DNA from: Coptis chinensis
Taxonomy: Eukaryota; Streptophyta; Magnoliopsida; Ranunculales; Ranunculaceae
DNA length: 64,000 nucleotides
NCBI GenBank assembly: GCA_015680905.1
Contig: CM027384.1
Location: 73,689,501 to 73,753,500, forward strand
Direction: 5' to 3'
The first letter of the stretch is position 1. Each line of letters opens with the position of its first letter. Below the pieces are notes generated by a model. That model was not told the origin of the DNA and did not search any database. It saw only the letters and a list, made by a program, of their open reading frames with translations. Below, piece by piece: positions 36,359 through 47,989 of the stretch. A program made the translations under genes and the position numbers.

Positions 36359-36622
36359 GAAACTACACGGTCAAGTCGTTTGGCTTTAATCCCAAACGAC
36401 CCAGCCACATCGTTTGGGATTAAAGAAAAACGACATGAACAAGTCGTTTGGCCTTTAGACCAAACGACGTGGCCATGTCGTTTGGTATAAAGGACAAACG
36501 ATGTGGGTGGGTCGTTTGAGATTAAAAGAGAACGATCTGCCGAGGTCGTTTGGTATAAAGGAAAAACGATCTGCTGAGGTCGTTTGGCCTTTATGCCAAA
36601 CGATGCGGCTGGGTCGTTTGGA
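36359..36622. repeat. Array C: palindromic CCAAACGAC/GTCGTTTGG units between the convergent genes
   Basis: About seven units such as CCAAACGACGTGGCCATGTC GTTTGG, with spacers of GCCTTTA/TATAAAGGA type, about 40 bases per unit. The half-site is the same as in arrays A and B, but the outer bases (GG/CC) and spacers are different. It sits between the 3' ends of the MULE/OTU gene and the PMD gene. Confidence 0.8.
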
Positions 36623-36654
36623 AAAAAAAATTCAAAATTCATTTTGTTTTTACA

Positions 36655-36900
36655 ACACTTTCATATTCATCAAATTCCACTTTTCCATTCAAACATCAAA
36701 TATCAAACACTCTCATTCATCAAATTCATCCATTCATATTCATCAAATTCCACTTTTCCATTCAAACATCAGATATCAAACACATTCATCAAATTCATCT
36801 ATTCATATTCATTAAATTCCATTCAAATATTAAACATCATTCATCCATTCAAACATCCAACATTCATTCAAACATCATATCCATCAATTCATTCGAAGTT
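36655..36900. repeat. ATTCATCAAATTCCA tandem repeat
   Basis: TTCATATTCATCAAATTCCA and CTTTTCCATTCAAACATC recur in about three diverging units of 70-90 bases next to array C. No coding content. Confidence 0.6.
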
Positions 36901-37016
36901 AACAAAATTACAAACCCTAAACTGAAACAAATTACATCCATATACTGAAACAAATTACAAACCCTAAACTGAACTGAAACTAAATTATGAAGTTACAAAC
37001 CCTAAACTGAAACAAA

Positions 37017-39324
37017 TCAACTATAGCGCCCACCAATGTACTTGCACTTAATCAAGTTGTACGCTTCCTCTAGCATATCATTCCCAGCCAATTGCAGACC
37101 TCTCTCTAGCAAACGACTGGTTTCATCGATGACGTCGTTCTGTCGAAAAAAGGAAAATCAAGATAAGTTACCAATCGAATGCAAAAATCACGCTTAGAGA
37201 AACTCAATTAAAAATCACAATACTTCTACAATCGGGTGAACGGTTAAAGTGATTGTCTCCGGGGATGGATGAATAGGAAGAAGCTTCGGGGTTCACCAAA
37301 ACTACATGAGAATTCCTCGCGATACCAAGTCATGTAGTTTTGATGACACTTCCATGGATAAGACGAAATAGGTCCTCGGTTGCAGAGTTGGATCACGTGA
37401 TTCTCCACGACTCGATAAAAGTGGCCCAATATTGGTTCAAATTTCCTCATACCAGCGTCTGCCACACTTCTTGTTCTCCAATTTGGTATTGGAGGATCTT
37501 TAGGTACAAGTTGCACGTGACCCAACCGATGCATGCACCACCCTGCGGCAGAAAGCTCGACAATGTTGAAAAAACATAGCAATCCCTCAAAAATGCAATG
37601 TCATCGATCGGGTTTGTATCTCTCGATATTTTTTTGTAGGGATGCCAAACAACTGAAACAAAATCAAATGTGTCATTAACAACTCTAATGATCAATTACT
37701 AAAAAAATATATAAAACAAACTTAAATACCAAATTGTCATTGAATTTAATACTTACATTGAACTCATTCAAATCATCAATTATCGCCGATAAAACCGCAA
37801 TGCATACGTTGTGTCGTAATAATAGTGGGAGCGGCCGGATGTGTTTATGAGCACGCCGGTGAGACGAGATATAGTTGAAGTTTGGGACCGCCATGAATAC
37901 CGAAAATACTCATAGATCTATGCCTAGATATACACAAATAGTTAACATATTGATATAGTAATAAAATTAACATTAAAAAATAAACTCTAAAAATACTCAA
38001 GTTTTAGTCAGAAGAGTCATATAGCACCGTAACCCCTTTCACCTTCGCACATGTGGCGGCCCCAGACCTCTATATAAAAAACGCCAAAATTGCTGCACCC
38101 CATGCATACTCTTCTATCTCACTGAATTTCAACAACGGCCTTAGATAACATATAGGCACTCCAGTCCCAGACTTGTCAGTAAAAACGGCACATCCAAAGA
38201 AAAATAGAATAAAAGCTCTAACAGTCCGTTGAACATCTTGGAAACTCGAGGCCTTCTCTACCACATTCCCAGCAGCGTCACATATAGGGCTATCATGAAC
38301 CTTGTTCACAAAATGCTTCCGGATGAATTCTAGCCTTATTTTTGAAGTGAACCTGCTAGCTTCCATCTCCACCCTAATCAAATCAATAGGGAGCCCCAGA
38401 CCAAGATGTAAGAGATTTATCGATTGTTGTAAGTTCACTTTCATTTGTCCCCTTGCACCGCTCTTCCCTCTAATGACTCCACAGATTTGGACAACATCGT
38501 CCAAAGTCACAATCATCTCCCCAAACCGGCATATGGAAGGTGTTGGTCTCCGGATGCCATCTCTCCACAAACGCAGAGATCAATGGTGGATCCATATGCT
38601 CGTGATAACCTTCCACGAGATCAAACAACCCGATCCTTCTCAATTTGCCGCGCAAATCTCGAGACCTTTCACATTCATTTTTGAAATTCCATTGGGATAA
38701 CCGGCTAAGTGTGAAACACACTTCAACGCTCCGCGATCCTCCTGAAAACAACCGAAGCACGCATTAGATATATATGAATGAAAACAAAAGATTTTGTAAA
38801 AGAAAATCAAAGTACACAAGAAAAACAAAATATTACCCTTCTCTCCCAAACATCGCGGTGACATGCACCGCGTAGTCATACAACAACTCGACTCATCACG
38901 GGCCTCCCCATACACACCTCTTTGAAACTCCAAATCATCATTGGATTTTCTTACGAAATCAATCTGGAGGTGCTTCTTCCAATTGGTGGTACGTCTTCTA
39001 CCACATATTCTTCAACATCATCATCCCTCATCCTCCTCCTCCTCCTCCTCACTCTCCTCTTCTACTATACTCTTCCCTTTGTCCATATTTACATCTAAAC
39101 CTACATTAGTATCACTATCTACACTATCTTCACTAAACGAATCAACCTCAGGAACCTCTTTTTCCAAATGGTCCCCTCTTACGCGCTGATGCCGTTAAGC
39201 CGTCTACCCTATGTCTTTTTCTTCCAACTGCGTCACCGCTAGAGGAACCGCCACCAAACAATTTCTTAACACCCTTGAATGTAGTTTTCGCTACATTCTT
39301 CATATTCTTTGATCGAGGACCCAT
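37017..39324 (-). pseudogene. Plant mobile domain (PMD, MAIN/MAIL1-like) gene, decayed
   Basis: Starts MGPRSKNMKNVAKTTFKGVK at 39324, after a likely leader acceptor (TTTGTAG). An acidic linker ending in a Glu run follows, then YDYAVHVTAMFGRE. The PMD core (38746-38010) reads DRGALKCVSHLAGYP, FDLVEGYHEHMDPPLISAFV, ERWHPETNTFHMP, VTLDDVVQICG, EEYAWGAAILAF. Tail exons hold VVWHPYK, FFNIVELSAAGW, MHRLGHVQLVPKDPPIPNWR, and a last exon (37139-37017) ends AYNLIKCKYIGGRYS. In these proteins the tail matches the IVE.H...RV.RQFG..Q..P pattern. Several frameshifts (for example near 39160, 38900, 38690, 38560 and 38070) make it a pseudogene. PMD proteins occur as host genes (MAIN, MAIL1) and inside transposons; its place opposite a MULE transposase suggests the latter. 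Confidence 0.75.
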
Positions 39325-41335
39325 CGCTACAAAGAAAAATAAAACAAGTATTAGTAAACCATATTTAAATAAACACGCTTTGATGTGCTTCATACTTGCA
39401 CTACAACTATAAACAATTAATAAAGAACTTCAAGCTAAATAGGGGATCTGCTAAGGAGACATGGTAAATAATGGTAAACCTATAAGTCAAGCTATGTTTC
39501 TAACAACACTCATAGACAATGCTCATCAATTACAATGGACTACAACTTGATTCATCAAAGAAAAACTCGATGGCTCAATTTGATTGGGCGATTTTCAATT
39601 TGATTGTGCGATTCTCAATTACAATTGTATCGATTCTAATTGAATTGGGCGAGAATTGGAATGGTTTTTGGATTGGGCGATTTTAATTCGTTTTTGGTTA
39701 GGGTTCGAAGGCCGAGTGTGCGAGAGAGATGACCGGCTAGAGAAGGTTTTTCCGGTTTCGCGATGGAAGTGGGGGGTGTACTGGGCTTTTTGTTGGGCTT
39801 CGCGATTTGGGATTGAGCTGGAGGCTGCCCAATCCAATTTTGGTGGCGCCCAATACAGGACCCATTTTAAAAACCTGGTTGCTTGCCATTGCTCATTTTA
39901 CCCTGCTCTTACAACAGAGGCTGACCGTCCAAAGACAAAAGTCAATAGCACGAAACAGAGCAAGGATTTTTGAAAGTACACTGGCGACCAAAGTTTCTAA
40001 GCCAAATTTAGCCAAGAACATACCCAAACTAAGGAATCATGTGACTTATGTCACACCAAGTATTTGTTCTTACTCAAGGAATAAAGTGCTACTGATTACA
40101 CGCTACCAAAAAAAATAACTTAGTTAGCCTAATTACAGCGATAAGCATTCCATTGGGGATAGAATATCCCAACACGCAAAGTGCATGAATTCAAGAATTT
40201 GTTGGTCTAAAACTCTAAATGCCATTGACCAAGAACGATGTTGGTACTTAGGTAGTCTAACTAATGCAACAATGAACTGCTACTCTTAATTGTAGCTACG
40301 AAAAAAAGAAGACCCACATACATACCGAATTCAAAACGTTCGGTGGCAATCGTGGCGATGGCAAAATGGAGACTCTAATCATAATTACATTATCCGGATG
40401 ACAAGCCAAGGATTCTGGCGCATGAAATCAATGCATATGGGTAAGACAGTTTCCTCAATAGGAATGGTCTATGGTGGATGAATCTACGTTTTCGAAGATC
40501 ACCATTTTTAAGTCTTCCAAAAAAGTACATATAACCAAAGAAAACATGGCAAGGAGATTATCAACTGATAATGCACACTACACACCAACTAGATATTACT
40601 TAAAATTTCCAATAAACTGAAACCAAACAAATCCCAGGATTTCAATGAAACAAAAGTAACCAAGTCTCTCAAGTTGCATTGAATCAAAAAGACATAAAAG
40701 TAACCAGCAATAAGTAGACTTCTAAGATGAGGTAAACCAAACCATCACTGCAGGACCAATAAGTACTCAGTTAGAATGAGTTTCATCCAATATAACAAGA
40801 TTCATCACAAACTTCATCTAAAAATAACAACACTAGTTTAACACTCAGTTCAAACACAAATAAATCAAAATGATAACTGAACCAAATCAAACACTCAGTT
40901 CAAACACAAGTACACTTGCATCTGTATTACCTCTTCTTGGATAGAGTCATAGAGTCATATTAATAATCCATATATAACATTTCAAAGCAACAAACCATGA
41001 TCATATCACATATATATGATTACATTATAAGAGAAACTCGCAAATTAAGAAGAACCAACCTGAATTTCAATTGAAGAACTCGCAAATTTTAAGCTTTCAC
41101 CGCTCTTCCAACTTGCAATTTTGATAAAGCTCGAATTGAGAAACTCAAACGAATTGAGAAACTCAAATCTAGTTTTCAGTGACAAACACATACAAACACA
41201 TCAATGGTGGATCAATGGTGGATCAAACTGGTGGATCAATGGTGGAGATTGTTGGAGATTTTGATCAATGGTGGATCAAACCGATCGTGTTGGAGATTTT
41301 GATCAATGGTGGATCAAACTTGAATTGTTGGAGAT
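39325..41335. repeat. Duplicated GC-rich leader-like segment (39690-39865 and 41390-41545) and a minisatellite
   Basis: 39690-39865 and 41390-41545 share GAGAGATGACCGG, TTTTTCCGGTTTCG, GGGGGGTGTA, TGGAGGCTGCCC and TGGCGCCCAATAC in the same orientation. Read on the minus strand each looks like a plant promoter/leader (CCCAATAC, AACCCTAA). The first could be the promoter of the PMD gene. Between them no gene is seen. 41200-41335 holds repeats of GATCAATGGTGGATCAAAC. Confidence 0.6.
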
Positions 41336-41763
41336 TTGTTGGAGAAACTCGAATCGGGCACTCGAAGGTTTGCACTCGAATTGAAATTCGAATTTTTAGG
41401 GTTTCGAAGGGTTTGGGCGAAAGAGATGACCGGTAAGGAGTAGGTTTTCCCGGTTTCGATTTGGTGGGGGGTGTATTGGGCCTTGTTGTTTGGGCTTGGG
41501 CTGGAGGCTGCCCGATCTAATATGAGTGGCGCCCAATACCAATACAGCACCCTAGAACTATAGAACATTACAGTCACTTTCATTTGGTATATATTTTTGA
41601 AGTCTAGAAACGGGTCGGGTTTGAATATGGATCAGAATATATCCATAAACACAGTGTACCCGACCCTTTGTTTTCCCCCTTTTAAGGTTAGGAGCTTCGG
41701 TCATTGGACCAAAAGCTAAGCGAAACTGATTTGTAGCTGAGAGAGAAGATAGTAAAAAAAAAA

Positions 41764-44166
41764 ATGTATCACCCTACAAGAGGAGGTGTTCGCGGCGGTC
41801 GAGACCGTAAGTTTTTTTTTATTCCCCTGTTAATTAGGGTATGTTTCAATCCTAAATTATCATTCATTGATTTTATGGCAGAGTTCAAGTGGGATGATGT
41901 GAAGGCCGATAAGCATAGAGAAAACTATCTTGGTCATAGTCTTAAGGCACCTGTTGGGAGATGGCAGAAAGGTAATTTATTCGTCATCTATTCATTTATT
42001 TCTGCTTTCGATATTTCAGTTTCAAGTAACTATTTGTATTATAGACTATCTAACTGCCTGGAATCTTGATGTAGTCTATATAGCCCGACCACTTTGATCT
42101 TTTGGTGTGACGCACCATGATGGTGGGGTCGAAATCCTAAATTTTATTGCAATCGATTTTGTAAACTTTTAGAATGGACAGGTACTTAGGTAATACAGAC
42201 GTTTAGGATTAGGTTAAGCATATACAACTTAATTTGTTAAATCTTTAGGGAGTCTCTGTTGACTGCTGCTACCCTTTTTTCTGTTAGTAAATTGATGGAC
42301 AAAAAAATCATACCATAACTCCCCCTTTTCATGTTTTTTTCCAACAGGCAAAGATCTAAACTGGTATGCTAGAGGTAAGAATTCTTTGGATGTGGATACA
42401 GAGGCAGCCAAAGCTGAGATAAAAAGAATAAAGAAGAAGAAGAGTTGGCAATGCAGGAGGCTCTTGGTTTAGCTCCCAAACGTTCTGGTCGTCCTCAAGG
42501 TAATCGACTAGATAAGCATGAATTCCAGGAGCTTGTTAAGAGGGGATCAACTGCAGAAGACTTGGGAGAAGGTCATGCTGAAGCTGCACATGTGCAGGGT
42601 CTCGGATTTGCTAGGTATGATCAACAAACGTTTACTTAGTGTAATTATATTGCCATCTATGGTGGAACTGTGAGAGCAGGTCTCAGTCTACGCATGGCCA
42701 GCTTTCTTGAACTGGCTTTTTTGTTTTTAATAGGTGTGCTTAGAAGTTAGATGCTAATGAGAAATTTGCCCGACTTTCATATTTAGAAGATACGAGCAAT
42801 AAGTCGCTAAGTGCATTATAGGAACTATTCATCACAGGTGCCCCATTAGACAATGGATTCTGAAAAAATTATTTGATAGCAACATAATACTGCTGCTTCC
42901 TTTGGAATTTGGTTCCTTTTATACTCTCCTTTGGAAGATAGTATACTCAAGTTTTTAAAAGATTCAGTTATTAACAAGTTTTTTTTATATAAATTGTTAT
43001 AGCAATTTTGAGATTCTGAAAGTCTAAAATACAACAGTTTCTATCTGTCACACACTCACATGTACATCCCCTCTGCCATCAACACTTGCATGCTACTCTT
43101 GACCTGATTTGGCCTTTAACGTCCATATATCTAGTGAGATTCTGACCACTTTTTTATGTATATCCCTGTCACTGAATTGTAATCATGACACGTCTTTTAC
43201 CACGTAGAGTGACATAATCTATAATCTCAATTACTGTCATATGTGCATGTTACTTACTTGATTTTCCCTTTAACATTCATATGTATCAAATGAAAGACTT
43301 AAGATTATTATTTTTTGTTTATATCCCTATACTGAATTGTAATCATGACACGTCTTTTGCTCCTATATTGACACAATTTATTATCGAAATGCTGTCATGT
43401 GTGCTGATGTGAATGCTGCTTTTTATCTGATTTTTGGATTTGGCATCCATATACTTAATGAATTTGTTACCACTTTTTTGTTTGGTGATGCACCCCTCAA
43501 TGAACAATAGTGGCAATCAATTATCCTTTGTGCAAAAAAACAGACCACTTGCAATCATGAAACATCTTTTACCATTTTGGTGACGATAAATATGTTATCT
43601 GAAACTATGTCATGCTGGATATATGATATATCCTAGAACACACTTATTCTTAAGGACCCTGTAATGGACTGGTTTCTCAGCTGGAATAAAAATATGGTCT
43701 CCCTATCCTCGTGCATTAGGCCTGTGGTTTATAGTCGCTTGGTCTGCCTTATCTGTGTTCTTTATTGTTCTCTGTATAAGCTTTTAAAGAAGAAATTTTC
43801 CAGAGGTACTGATTGTATGTGTTCTTTTTTCTGGATTATTATTGCAGAGCTCCTCGCAGTGGTGGTATGGAAGAATCAACTTCTCTTCCTACCAGCCAAA
43901 GGGATGCTTCGCCTGAAAGGGTGAATGCGGTTCTGCCCAAGCCACAGGTGCAGAACACTAAAGATGAATCTTCAGATGATGAAAGCAGCCGGAAGAAAAG
44001 GAAGCGTGAGGAGGGGAGACACGAGAAGCGTGAGCATGGAGATAAGAGACACGAGAAGCGTGACGAGAGGAGACACGAGAAGCGTGAGAAGCGACATTCA
44101 CGTGATTCAGATGACAAGAGGAAACACAGAAGAGACAAGGAAAAGAGGAGACATGATTCTGATTGA
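41764..44166 (+). CDS. MMTAG2: MMTAG2-like protein (multiple myeloma tumor-associated protein 2 homologue)
   Basis: Nuclear, RNA/chromatin-associated family of unknown exact function. Four exons: 41764-41806, 41882-41971, 42348-42614, 43848-44166, all GT-AG, giving about 239 aa. The N-terminus [20 protein letters not shown] is the family's most conserved block, followed by [20 protein letters not shown] and [10 protein letters not shown]. Then come [38 protein letters not shown] and HVQGLGFA. The tail is a Lys/Arg/Glu-rich, low-complexity region with RRHEKRE repeats, typical of splicing-associated proteins. One problem: at about 42431-42444 the Glu-rich stretch (IKR-IK/EEELAMQ) needs one extra base to stay in frame. 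This is a sequencing error in a GAA run or a real 1-nt deletion. The start is fixed by the family signature. Confidence 0.85.
43080..43600. repeat. Three-unit tandem repeat in MMTAG2-like intron 3
   Basis: CTGAATTGTAATCATGACAC followed by GTCTTTT occurs at about 43172 and 43333, with a decayed third at about 43553 (CTTGCAATCATGAAACATCT). Related flanks (GATTTGGCCTTTAACGTCCA / GATTTTCCCTTTAACATTCA / TTTTTGGATTTGGCATCCAT) give a unit of about 160-200 bases. Confidence 0.6.
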
Positions 44167-44744
44167 TGTATCTGTCATAATCATCTTAAGTTGCTGCCTT
44201 TTTTTCTCATTGTGCTTCCAAATAGAGTAAATTCTGTCTCCTCACTAAGGGATGCTCCTGCTAACTACGTTTTCAATTTTTTTTTATTGAATATGTACCT
44301 TCTATCTGTTATATAATGTTGGAATACTGAAAATTGGATTTTGAGGATGCTAGTGCACAATTGCACCGTATTGTCGACATTATACTCAGAGTAAAACTCA
44401 TCTGCAGGATTTAGGTGTTAAAATTGTTCATCCTTAAAGTGTTCACCTCTACAAGTCGTGTAAGCTGGAGCTGCTACGTACTTGTAAGCTGGCTTTTCAT
44501 GTGATCTACGTAAAGCTGCCAGCTGTAGGTCGTAGCCCTCGGAGATAGATAATTGAGCATTTGATCCCGGCCACTTTGAACTGATATCAATAGTTCCGAT
44601 ACATATCCACGATTATTGCCTTGACCTGATTTCATTTCGGACTAGGTTGCAGGCATAATTTGTCCTCAGAAGTTTTATCTGCATCGTTACACAAGTAGTG
44701 TGTAGCGGGTTTATCCTTGAAAGTTGAAACACCATTCTATATTT
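44167..44744. other. Intergenic, no gene seen
   Basis: Includes the 3' flank of the MMTAG2-like gene. 44450-44530 repeats short words (GTAAGCTGG at 44461 and 44486). No coding motif or RNA gene was recognised. Confidence 0.4.
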
Positions 44745-45272
44745 ATGTTTCGTTTTCATTGCAAGAAGCTACTAGTTCAGAAAAGAGATTTGTTATTCAA
44801 TCCAAATTCAATATATATTAGATCCATTTCTTGTAATCCAACACATGACAACTCATTCACAGTCTCTTACCTGGTCGATTCATGTGGATTATCTCATGAG
44901 AAAGCTGTTTCTGTGTCCAAAAGAGTCCAATTTGAAACCTGTGCCAAACCAGATTCCATTCTTAACCTTTCAAGAAACTATGGATTCACCAACACCCACA
45001 TCTCCAAATTCATTAAAGACTCCCGGAAACTACTATCATTTGATGCTGCTAAAACCCTTAAACCCAAACTCGAGTTTTTCAACTCGTCTCTCTGGTCCCG
45101 ACCCGACCTTACCCAAGTCATTTCAAAGAACTCACGCATCTTGATGAAAAGATTAGATAACAAACCTATACCATCCATTGCTTTCCTTAAAGATATTTTT
45201 CATATAGAAAGTGATGTAACAACTGTTTTTTCAAAAAATGTTTTTTCACTAATAAATATTTTTTCACAATAA
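44745..45272 (+). pseudogene. mTERF-family 5' gene fragment
   Basis: Organelle-targeted mTERF proteins act on mitochondrial or plastid gene expression. The frame starts MFRFHCKKLL with a basic presequence, then FTVSYLVDSCGLSHEKAVSV, KRVQFETCAKPDSILNLSRN, YGFTNTHISKFIKDSRKLL and KTLKPKLEFFNSSLWSRPDL: the N-terminal region and about two helical mTERF repeats. Plant members are usually 350-400 aa. Here similarity stops at about residue 155 and the frame ends at 176 aa in AT-rich sequence (TTTTTTCA repeats) ending GGATCCAAACACCC, which looks like the end of a MITE. It is a truncated copy, though its own frame is intact. Confidence 0.65.
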
Positions 45273-47145
45273 ATAAATAGGATCCAAACACCCTCTAAAA
45301 CTTATATTAAAACCATTAATGGAGGAAATACGAAGACATTCGAATCCATCATAGACTGTTGTAGATTATTAAAGTCAAATCAGTGTAAAATTCTCTTTTA
45401 ATTACGAGTAGCACGAAAGAAAAGTAATCCTAGCTTTCTTGAAGATGTGAACGTTGAGCTTTTATATAAATCTATATATTGGTTTGATTGAATTTCGACA
45501 AACGAAAATATAAATCCCTAGCAAAAGTTGTCTTCTTACAACACAACTTCTCAAAGACTTAATTAAACGATAAAAACGATACCTTGATAAAAATAGAATA
45601 TTAATCCAACTATTTGTTATAAAAATGGATTTGCACAAATCCATTGATATATGAATGAGTAGTTTGTCTCCCAAGTTACCCACTTGAGATGAAATGGGTT
45701 TATTTTGAAATAATACGTAAAGTGAGAAAAACCTTTTCGAAAGGGTGCACTGGTTCGAAACATGCTGAAAAGGTGCGACCTTTCAAAATGTGCACTGGTT
45801 CGAAACAGTGCATCATGTCGAAAAGGTGTGACCTTTCGAAATAGGCAATCGGTTTCAAAATTGATGCTTTATATGCCGAAATGGTGTCTTTTGAAACATG
45901 TGACTTTTCAAAGAGTTGCTTACTTTTTTCCAAAAGTCACTGTGTTGTTTCGAAGATGCACTACTCACCTATAAATAGTTGATGAATTTGGAGAGAAAGA
46001 CACACCAGATCACACAGAGTTCTGATCTTTCTCTTCTCCCTCTGTTCTTAGTCAAATACTATGTTGTGTTTGCTGAGTCTATAAAATTGAAGTGGTAGCT
46101 TTCTATAGAAGGAAATCCGTTCTATCTTGGGAGATAGTTTCCCATCAACCTTCAAGCACCGTGAGGGGGAAAATCTATCTTAAGGACATAGTGATCATCA
46201 CTAGGCTCGGATTTAATCATTGGTAAATTAAGTTTATTCGTTGAACTAAAATGTTTGTTTGTTTGTTGAACTAAATGTTTGTTCATGATATATTTGTTAT
46301 ATCAATTTGATTTTTCTTGTTTACTTAACAATAAATATATTTTTGGAATAAGTTTCCTACAAACTTAAGACATATTTCCTTCTTCTTATTCTTTACCGAA
46401 CATAATTTGTTTCTATTTTCTTTTATTTTTTGGTTATACTTATTGTTAATGCACTAACAATCCTAAAACGGATTTTATTCACGTTTCGTTGATAAGCAGT
46501 ATAAAAAAGGATTGAGATGTGGTAGAAAATATTGATTTTCAGTAACATGTAGAAAAGATGTGAAGGGGTGCAACCTTCACATACATATAAGTTTACTTCT
46601 CTTGAAAGTTATTTGTACATGACTATTGTGTAAGCCCGCTTCACTATTTTGCACTTTTAGCTACATATGTTTTCATTAAGGTTGGTAATGGTCTGAAATC
46701 AGTTGAGTTTTACTTGTGCTAAATTCTTGATGTCACCATATCAAGCACGTACTTATTGTACTTCTAAAAGTCCAAACAGTGCATGAAATAGATATAGGTT
46801 ATGGGTTGACATTGCATGTGCTTAAACACTTGGACATAAAGTTTGGATATAGTCAATTATATTTGAAAAAAAAATTAGTTAGTAAGAGACGGTCGAAAAA
46901 GTCAGTTATACTTGAAGCGATACCACCTATTGGCAAAAGACGGTCAAAACCTTTACACAAGGCAACTGTTTGTGCCATATTTACAAAAGGCAACGATTGA
47001 AATACATAAGGGACAGTTTTTCATGATTTTTGGTTTTAACAGTTGCTTCAACAACTTCATGTTGTTTTAATATCAACAATCTCTTGTCTTTGTATGAACA
47101 GAAAGTCAGAAAGTACGTCAATATCTCTTTCAATAGAATAACAAA

Positions 47146-47654
47146 GTGTGTTTCTATTTCAGAATAGAAATGACAACACCACTAGGTTCTCCTATTCATG
47201 TTGTTCCTATTTCATTTGCTAGACCTACTAATTTGTTGAATATTATGGACATTTTGGTCCCCGATGAAGACCTTATGTTCGTAGAAGTGGAACTCAACAA
47301 CTACGGGTGTCTACTAGCAATGGTGGATACTGGTTCAACTCATACGTTAATCTCTGAGTATATATATCCGAGGTTATTTGATTGAAACTCACAGAATGCA
47401 AAGGCTCTATGAGAGGCTTGAACCAAGAAGCTGAACCGGTGAAAGGGATTGCTTTGGACGTTGACATTAAAATGAACAACTGGCAAGGAAAGGTGGACCT
47501 GATGATAGCTCGCTTAGACCATTTTCAAGTCATTTTTGGAATGGACTTCTTGAAAGCAAACAAGGTGGTGGTAATGCCACACTTGGGCGGGATTATGATC
47601 CAAGATTTCGAGAATCCTTGTTTCATTCCAGATGTTAGGAATGGCGAGTGCTAA
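47146..47654 (+). pseudogene. Retroelement aspartic protease fragment, gypsy-like
   Basis: Reads VEVELNNYGCLLAMVDTGST followed by HTLIS, with the catalytic DTG. After a frameshift at about 47382 it continues VDLMIARLDHFQVIFGMDFL, resembling the ILGMDWL motif of Ty3/gypsy proteases. It lies inside a copia element, so it is either a captured fragment or a diverged protease. It is broken and short. Confidence 0.55.
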
Positions 47655-47989
47655 AAAGGTTCTAAAATTATTTTATTATTTATAAGATGTATGTGTTTTA
47701 CTATTGCGCCAAAGAGTGTTAATAAAGAAGATTGCTTAAGGTATTGTTTTGTAAGCATACTTGTAAGCAAAATTGAGGTATTATAAGTGTTTTCGACACT
47801 ATATGAATGATATGTGACATTCTTTAACAAGACGCCTCACTTGCTAAACATATATCTAAATGGTTTTCCAATTTATTGACTTTGTCATGAGAAATTGGAA
47901 AATGTGGGGGATTATGAATCACCTTGAATTAATCAACTCAAAATTGGAAATTTGTAGAGGCATTACTCAAAAGACATCAAATGTGGTGT

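Noticed and set aside
26904..36622. Regular palindromic repeats with spacers, resembling a CRISPR array
   Set aside because: The DNA is plant nuclear (introns, LINEs, TTTAGGG), repeat units vary and are themselves full palindromes, spacers are near-identical within an array, and there are no cas genes.
43839..44138. Minus-strand Ser/Cys/Leu-rich open frame
   Set aside because: Antisense shadow of the RRHEKRE repeat tail of the MMTAG2-like gene.
46779..47000. 73-aa frame inside the copia element
   Set aside because: No retroelement or cellular motif recognised; likely chance in decayed internal DNA.
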